Shown here: positions 24,783 to 29,434 of the stretch, in pieces
Layout: every line of letters begins with the position of its first letter
Numbering within the stretch: position 1 is the first letter of the stretch
NCBI GenBank assembly: GCA_964407825.1
Contig: CAYOXD010000026.1
Coordinates: forward strand, 1-29,434
Origin: CAYOXD01 sp964407825
GTDB taxonomy: Bacteria > Desulfobacterota > Desulfobacteria > Desulfobacterales > JAFDDL01
DNA length: 29,434 nt
Direction: 5' to 3'
The notes under the pieces: generated by a model
The model's input: the letters and a program-made list of their open reading frames with translations, nothing else
Databases searched by the model: none
Told to the model about the DNA's origin: nothing
Program-made: the position numbers and the translations under genes

Positions 24783-25825
24783 GAAACGCCTCCGGTGGCG
24801 ACGCCGAACAGTTCGCAGACCTCGCCCTCCTTGGGCCGCCACCTGTCGAGATTCTCCGCCCATCCCAGGATCTTGTGTTTCAACGACTCCAGATGGCCGC
24901 TGATGCTGAAACCTGCGGCGGCATAGTGGCCGCCGCCTCCGAAGGCCCCGGCAATGGCGCCCACATCCACCGCCCCGTTGGAACGGAGACTGACATGGAA
25001 GGAAGGGCTCTGCCCGATGGCGGCATCTTCATCCGTGCTCTCCTGAATCAACACGGCCACCTGGACATTTTCGATGCTGCGGGCATAGGAGATCAACCCG
25101 TCCACATCGAAGGGATGGGTCCCGCTGGCCTCGAGCATCTCCCGGGTGACCACCATGAGCGAGAGCTTCCCGTTGTCAGATATTTCGATGGAATCCAAGG
25201 CCAGGTTGATCAATTTCAGCCTGCCCAGGGAATAGGTGCCGTACACGTGCTGGGCGATGAGGTACGGGTCCACCCCCAGCCCCACCATCTCCTCGCAAAT
25301 CATAAAGGCGTTCCGATTGGTATTCTGGAACCGGAAGGAGCCTGTGTCCGTCAGGATGCCCGTGTAGATGGCAGTCGCCATGGCCTTGGTCATCTCCACC
25401 CCCAGGGCCTTGATCAGACGGTACACGATTTCAGACGAGGCGCAGGCCGATGGGTCGATCAGCTGCAAGTGACCGAAGCGCGTGTTGGTCGGATGGTGGT
25501 CCACGTTGATAAGGGTCTCGATTCGATGCAGGGGGCCGGCGATGGCGCCCACCCGGCTCAAATTGCTGCAGTCGAGAACAAGGGCCGTATCATACATCTC
25601 GGGCCTGCCCATACGATAGCTGATGCGGTCCGTTCCGTCGAGATACCGGTAAACTGCAGGAATCGGATCACCGTTGTACAGGGTCACCGACCGGTCCAGA
25701 GCGCTCAACGCAAGTCCCATGGCCAGCAACGAACCAATGGCGTCACCGTCCGGATTGATATGCGTTGCAACCAGTATTCGGCGGCTACTGGTCAGTTGAT
25801 GTATTATCCGATCCATTGACTGCAT
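24779..25825 (-). CDS. nrnA: DHH-family phosphoesterase (NrnA-like oligoribonuclease / pAp phosphatase)
   Basis: This 348-residue protein has the NrnA layout: an N-terminal DHH domain with THINPDGDAIGS (about 21-32), LDCSNLSRVG (about 89-98) and NVDHHPTN (about 110-117), followed by a DHHA1 domain with GAFGGGGHYAAAGF near residue 300. NrnA proteins hydrolyse very short RNAs and 3'-phosphoadenosine 5'-phosphate with Mn2+. The genetic position between rbfA and truB is the usual one. With pnp in the same cluster it would complete RNA turnover down to mononucleotides. The start at 25825 overlaps rbfA by 41 nt; an in-frame ATG at 25816 shortens the overlap slightly. Whether RNA or pAp is the main substrate cannot be told from sequence. 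Confidence 0.9.
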   Translation of the reverse strand: MQSMDRIIHQLTSSRRILVATHINPDGDAIGSLLAMGLALSALDRSVTLYNGDPIPAVYRYLDGTDRISYRMGRPEMYDTALVLDCSNLSRVGAIAGPLHRIETLINVDHHPTNTRFGHLQLIDPSACASSEIVYRLIKALGVEMTKAMATAIYTGILTDTGSFRFQNTNRNAFMICEEMVGLGVDPYLIAQHVYGTYSLGRLKLINLALDSIEISDNGKLSLMVVTREMLEASGTHPFDVDGLISYARSIENVQVAVLIQESTDEDAAIGQSPSFHVSLRSNGAVDVGAIAGAFGGGGHYAAAGFSISGHLESLKHKILGWAENLDRWRPKEGEVCELFGVATGGVS

Positions 25826-26162
25826 GTAAGTTTTTTAAAACACCGTCTATGCGGGCTCCATAATCGAGTGATTCATCATAATAAAAACGGATATCGGGCA
25901 TGTATCGCAGGCCCAGCCGCCGGGCAAGCTCCCGTTTGATAAAGGGCCGTGCCCTTTCAAACCCCTCCATGACCTGTTGTCTGGCGCCCTCCTCGCCGGG
26001 AGCGCAGACATAGACGCGGGCAGACTTCAGGTCCTTTGCCGTCTTTACGCCGGTGATAACGGCCCGCTCCAGACGGGGATCGCTGACCCCCTTTTTCAGG
26101 AGACCCGAAAGCTCTCGCTGGATCTGCATGGAAACCCGGTCGGCGCGTTCAAACGGTTTCAT
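25785..26162 (-). CDS. rbfA: 30S ribosome-binding factor RbfA
   Basis: At 125 residues this matches RbfA in length and pattern: FERADRVSMQIQRELSGLL at the N-terminus, DPRLERAVITGVKTAKDLKSA split as DPRLERAVITGV and DLKSARVYV (about 27-52), and the KH-like C-terminal end PDIRFYYDESLDYGARID. RbfA assists late maturation of the 30S subunit at the 16S 5' region. Its ATG overlaps the stop of the upstream DUF503 gene (ATGA), and its 3' end overlaps the DHH phosphoesterase gene, consistent with coupled translation in the infB operon. Confidence 0.95.
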   Translation of the reverse strand: MKPFERADRVSMQIQRELSGLLKKGVSDPRLERAVITGVKTAKDLKSARVYVCAPGEEGARQQVMEGFERARPFIKRELARRLGLRYMPDIRFYYDESLDYGARIDGVLKNLHAVNGSDNTSTDQ

Positions 26163-26467
26163 ACGTTCATGATCTCCAGGTCGGTGTCCACCACCTCGGC
26201 AACGCCCATAGCGTCCACCATATTAAAAATCTTGTCGAGCTTTGAGTTTATCACGGCCCGGTCGTTTCCCACCAGGGCCATGCCGATCCGAGCCGCCTGG
26301 TGGCTGTCGTTGGCCCCGACCTCCGCAACCGATGCATTGAACTGATTGCGAATCTGCCCGATAATCGATTTGATTATCCCCCGCTTTCCCTTCAGGGAGC
26401 GGCAATCGTGCAGCCGCAGGCTCACCATGCCCAACCCCACCACCATCGTCTCGTTCGCCTCATCCAT
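26159..26467 (-). CDS. DUF503 family protein (YlxP-like)
   Basis: From the ATG at 26467 this is 102 residues, the family's usual size. It shows LRLHDCRSLKGKRGIIKSI (about 18-36), FNASVAEVGANDSHQAARIG (about 43-62) and a C-terminal LDKIFNMVD, which define DUF503. These proteins are encoded between infB and rbfA in many bacteria, hence a suspected link to ribosome maturation or translation, but no biochemical role is established that I can cite. AGGGGG precedes the start; the gene begins 16 nt after the infB stop and ends overlapping rbfA by 4 nt. Longer in-frame starts would lie inside infB. Confidence 0.9.
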   Translation of the reverse strand: MDEANETMVVGLGMVSLRLHDCRSLKGKRGIIKSIIGQIRNQFNASVAEVGANDSHQAARIGMALVGNDRAVINSKLDKIFNMVDAMGVAEVVDTDLEIMNV

Positions 26468-26483
26468 GGTTGCGCCCCCTGCA

Positions 26484-29434
26484 TCATTCAATTTCAGGGC
26501 GGATCTCCTCCATGTAGAAACACTCCACCGTATCGCCCACCTTGATATCGTTGAAGTTGGAAATGCCGATACCACATTCGTACCCGCTGCTGACCTCCTT
26601 CATATCGTCCTTGAATCGGCGCAGGGAGGCGACCTTTCCCTCGTAGCGGATGACCCCGTCCCGGAGCAGGCGGACCTGCTGGCCCCTTTCGATCTTTCCG
26701 TCGGTTACGAAACAACCGGCGATGGCGCCCACCTTGGGAACGTGGAAAACCTGGCGCACCTCGGCCTTTCCAAGCAACCGCTCCTCGAAGGTGGAGGCCA
26801 TCATCCCAACGATGGCACTTTTCACCTCCTGAATGACATCATAGATGATGTTGTGCAGCCGGACATCCACATTTTCCTCTTGGGCCATGTCCGAGACCTT
26901 GGTGTTGGGCCGGACATTGAAGCCGATGATGATGGCATCGGAAACGGCCGCCAGGGACACGTCCGATTCGGTGATGGTTCCGGTGGCCGAGTGCACCACA
27001 TTGATTTTGACCTCCTCGTTGGAAAGCTTGACGAGGGAGTCGCGCAAGGCCTCGATGGAGCCGTCCACATCGGCCTTGATGATGAGGTTCAGGTCCTTGA
27101 CCTCACCGGACTTCATCTTTTCGAACAGGCCCTCGAGGCTCATCCGGCTGCTCTTGGCCAGCTCCTGGGAGCGCAGCTTCTGGGTCCTGTGGAGGCTGAC
27201 CTGCTTGGCGTCCTTCTCGTTCTCCAGGGCCACCATCTCATCGCCGGCCATGGGCACCCCGGAAAGCCCGATAATTTCCACCGGCATGGAGGGCCCGGCC
27301 GAAGCGACCTGCTGGCCCACATCGTTCAGCATGGCACGGATCTTCCCGTAGTGGACGCCACAGACCACCGAGTCCCCGGTTCGAAGGGTCCCCCCCTGCA
27401 CCAGAACGGTGGCCACCGGGCCCCGGCCCGAGTCGAGCTTGGACTCCACCACATGGCCCGTGGCGAGACGTTCCGGATCGGCCCGGAGTTCCATCATCTC
27501 CGCCTGCAGCAGGATCATCTCCAGAAGATCGTCGATGCCCTGGTTTTGCTTGGCCGACACCTTGACAAAGATCGTATCCCCACCCCACTCCTCCGGGGCC
27601 AGTCCGAGTTCCGCCAGTTGCCGGACCACCCGGTCCGGATCGGCATTGGCCTTGTCGATCTTGTTGATGGCCACCACCATGGGCACCTGCGAAGCCCTGG
27701 AATGGTTGATGGCCTCTATCGTCTGGGGCATGACCCCGTCGTCGGCCGCCACCACCAGCACCACCAGATCGGTCACCTTGGCGCCCCTGGCCCGCATGGC
27801 CGTGAAAGCCTCATGGCCGGGTGTATCCAGGAAGACCACCTGGCCCCTTGTCGTGCCCACATTATAGGCGCCGATGTGCTGGGTGATGCCCCCTGCCTCG
27901 GTGGCGGTGATCCGGGTCTTTCGGATCATGTCCAGAAGGGAGGTCTTACCATGATCCACGTGTCCCATGATGGTGACCACCGGAGGACGTGCCATCATCT
28001 TTTCCGGATCGTCGGCCTGGGTCTTCATGAGGGTCTCCTCCTCAAAGGCGGCCCGTTCCACCTCGTAGTCGAATTCACCGGCCACCAGCACCGCCGTGTC
28101 GAAATCGATGGTCTGGTTGACGGTGGCCATGACCCCCATCCCCATGAGGGTCCGGATCATATCCGAGGCTTTGATGCCCATGCGCTTGGCCAGCTCGGAC
28201 AGGACGATGGTTTCATCCACCTTCACACGGCGTTTGATGGCCTTGGCCACGGTGATCTGGGGCTTCTGGACCGGTGCCTGCTTGGCGCCCTTGGCCCCTT
28301 TCCGCCCCTTTCGCCCCCGGTTTTCCCCTGCATAGAGAGCGGCGCCCTCCACCACCTCCTTACGGCGAAAGGATATTTTTTTCTTGAAAAATTTCTTGTC
28401 CTTGCCAGCGGCCCCCTCATCCGCCAGCGCCTTCCGGCCCCGTTTCCCCTTCTTCTTGTCTCCAACAGCACCCGAATCCCCTTCCGCGGCAGGCGCGAAG
28501 GCCTCGCCTGCCTGGCGTCGGCGCGCCGGCCCGGTACCGGCGCGGTCCGGTCGTTCAGCCGGCTCCGGCGGAGACACGGGCAGTTGAATAATCTTGGCGG
28601 GGGTGTCCTTGGCTTGCTTCTTTTTACCCTTCTTGGCCTTCCCCCCCTTGGGGGCAGGTGACGCCTGGCCCGCTCCTTCCGCCACAGGTTCGGCAGGTGG
28701 AGCCGGTGCGGCACCGGTCTGTGTCTCCGAGGCTTCCGCGGGGGAACCGGATTCTGGCAGGGCCATCTCTTCGGCGTCCTCGGCGCTGGACGCCTCTGCC
28801 GATTCCACTGCTGCAACCGTGGCCTCCTCTCCGGTGTCGGCCCCTTCCAGCTGCTCGGCGGCCCTCTCGGTGTCAGCCGCTTCGTCAGTGACAGGCGCCG
28901 CCTCTGTTTCAACCGGTTTTACCGACTCTGGCGCCGTCTCCGGTTCGCCGGCTGACTTCGGGGCCTGGGCCTCGGCCTCCCCTTCCATCGGTGATGCCTG
29001 TTTGGCGGTTAGCTCCTGCTCCACATCGGGCGCTTCGGCAACACGGGGTTCCTCGTCGGGCATGACGGGCTTGGACTCAGCCGGCTCGGTCCCCGTGGGG
29101 GTGGCGCGGGAGGCACGGTCGGTTGTCTCTTCCGTCACGGTTTCAACCGCATCATGAGCATCTTCGACAGCTTCGGATACATCCGAGCTTTCCGTGGATG
29201 GAGCGGTTTCCCGGACCGCTTTTCGCCGCCGTCGGATCACCGTTGGCCGGATTCGGGTCTCCTCGATGGCCTCGTCGCTCTTTTTCCCGTACAGATGTTC
29301 CCTGACTTGTGCTTCCATCGCGTCGTCCACCGTGCTCATGTGACTCTTAACGGTCACTTCCAAATCCTTCAACGTAACCAGAAGTGCCTTGGTTGTCAGG
29401 TTAAGTTCTCTGGCAAGTTCAAACACTCTTTTTG
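26484..29434 (-). CDS. infB: Translation initiation factor IF-2 (5' end outside window)
   Basis: At least 980 residues are present. The frame is open to the window edge and reads KRVFELARELNLTTKALL, the IF-2 N-terminal domain, so the true start lies a few codons beyond 29434. An Ala/Glu/Pro-rich acidic linker (about 75-260) and a Lys/Arg-rich segment (about 260-400) precede a second IF2_N-type helix region (about 400-445). The GTPase follows: G1 GHVDHGKT (488-495), G3 DTPGH, G4 NKID; then domains II, III and the fMet-tRNA-binding C-terminal domain, ending FYMEEIRPEIE. IF-2 delivers initiator tRNA to the 30S subunit and promotes subunit joining. It heads the cluster seen here. Confidence 0.97.
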   Translation of the reverse strand, partial: KRVFELARELNLTTKALLVTLKDLEVTVKSHMSTVDDAMEAQVREHLYGKKSDEAIEETRIRPTVIRRRRKAVRETAPSTESSDVSEAVEDAHDAVETVTEETTDRASRATPTGTEPAESKPVMPDEEPRVAEAPDVEQELTAKQASPMEGEAEAQAPKSAGEPETAPESVKPVETEAAPVTDEAADTERAAEQLEGADTGEEATVAAVESAEASSAEDAEEMALPESGSPAEASETQTGAAPAPPAEPVAEGAGQASPAPKGGKAKKGKKKQAKDTPAKIIQLPVSPPEPAERPDRAGTGPARRRQAGEAFAPAAEGDSGAVGDKKKGKRGRKALADEGAAGKDKKFFKKKISFRRKEVVEGAALYAGENRGRKGRKGAKGAKQAPVQKPQITVAKAIKRRVKVDETIVLSELAKRMGIKASDMIRTLMGMGVMATVNQTIDFDTAVLVAGEFDYEVERAAFEEETLMKTQADDPEKMMARPPVVTIMGHVDHGKTSLLDMIRKTRITATEAGGITQHIGAYNVGTTRGQVVFLDTPGHEAFTAMRARGAKVTDLVVLVVAADDGVMPQTIEAINHSRASQVPMVVAINKIDKANADPDRVVRQLAELGLAPEEWGGDTIFVKVSAKQNQGIDDLLEMILLQAEMMELRADPERLATGHVVESKLDSGRGPVATVLVQGGTLRTGDSVVCGVHYGKIRAMLNDVGQQVASAGPSMPVEIIGLSGVPMAGDEMVALENEKDAKQVSLHRTQKLRSQELAKSSRMSLEGLFEKMKSGEVKDLNLIIKADVDGSIEALRDSLVKLSNEEVKINVVHSATGTITESDVSLAAVSDAIIIGFNVRPNTKVSDMAQEENVDVRLHNIIYDVIQEVKSAIVGMMASTFEERLLGKAEVRQVFHVPKVGAIAGCFVTDGKIERGQQVRLLRDGVIRYEGKVASLRRFKDDMKEVSSGYECGIGISNFNDIKVGDTVECFYMEEIRPEIE

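Noticed and set aside
26346..28661. Very long plus-strand open frame (771 codons) opposite infB
   Set aside because: It is the antisense shadow of the GC-rich infB gene: His/Gly/Leu-rich translation with no domain, while the minus strand has all IF-2 motifs.

Overview
The window (about 29.4 kb, GC-rich) looks like a chromosomal segment of a Desulfobacterota (deltaproteobacterial) bacterium, probably a sulfate reducer of the Desulfobacterales type. This is inferred from the density of hybrid histidine kinases with HDFNN-type H boxes, a NifA-class regulator, a remnant of a twin-arginine formate dehydrogenase and the long Ala/Glu-rich IF-2. No rRNA, tRNA, CRISPR array, intact transposase or prophage was seen.

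Layout. (1) 257-1822, minus: a NifA-type sigma54 activator (GAF, AAA+, Fis). (2) 2277-11388, plus: a tightly packed chemosensory operon, CheW / CheR-TPR / CheW / MCP / CheA-REC / CheB / REC-histidine kinase. The set matches the Pseudomonas Wsp system, except that the slot normally held by the diguanylate cyclase WspR holds a REC-fused histidine kinase. A perfect 7-bp inverted repeat sits 1 nt upstream of a TTGACA box in the operon's upstream region. (3) 11462-14134, minus: a large PAS-GAF-GAF hybrid kinase. (4) 14135-15049: a 100-N assembly gap whose two flanks carry the same 10 bp, plus degenerate gene fragments, including a formate dehydrogenase alpha-subunit remnant that has lost the region between its Tat signal and a mid-protein segment. 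(5) 15050-16999, minus: a second hybrid kinase, with a six-helix membrane sensor. (6) 17164-17304: a 141-bp palindromic element flanked by TAACTT on both sides (MITE-like), followed by a hairpin-rich gene-free stretch. (7) 17604-18053, minus: a secreted peptidoglycan-binding-domain protein.

(8) 18488-29434, minus: a long housekeeping cluster read from right to left: infB (5' end outside the window), DUF503, rbfA, nrnA-type DHH phosphoesterase, truB, rpsO, pnp, M16 peptidase, dut and an MBL-fold hydrolase. This is the conserved infB-rbfA-truB-rpsO-pnp order for translation initiation, ribosome maturation and RNA turnover. Several neighbours overlap, which suggests translational coupling, and the rpsO-pnp spacer can form a long stem like the pnp leader used for autoregulation in enterobacteria.

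How the parts may work together: the chemosensory operon would take an envelope signal through the two-TM receptor, adapt it by CheR/CheB methylation and pass phosphate from CheA to its own REC, to CheB and possibly to the terminal REC-kinase. The two hybrid kinases downstream would make this a signalling island next to a core-genome operon. Partners and targets cannot be read from the sequence.
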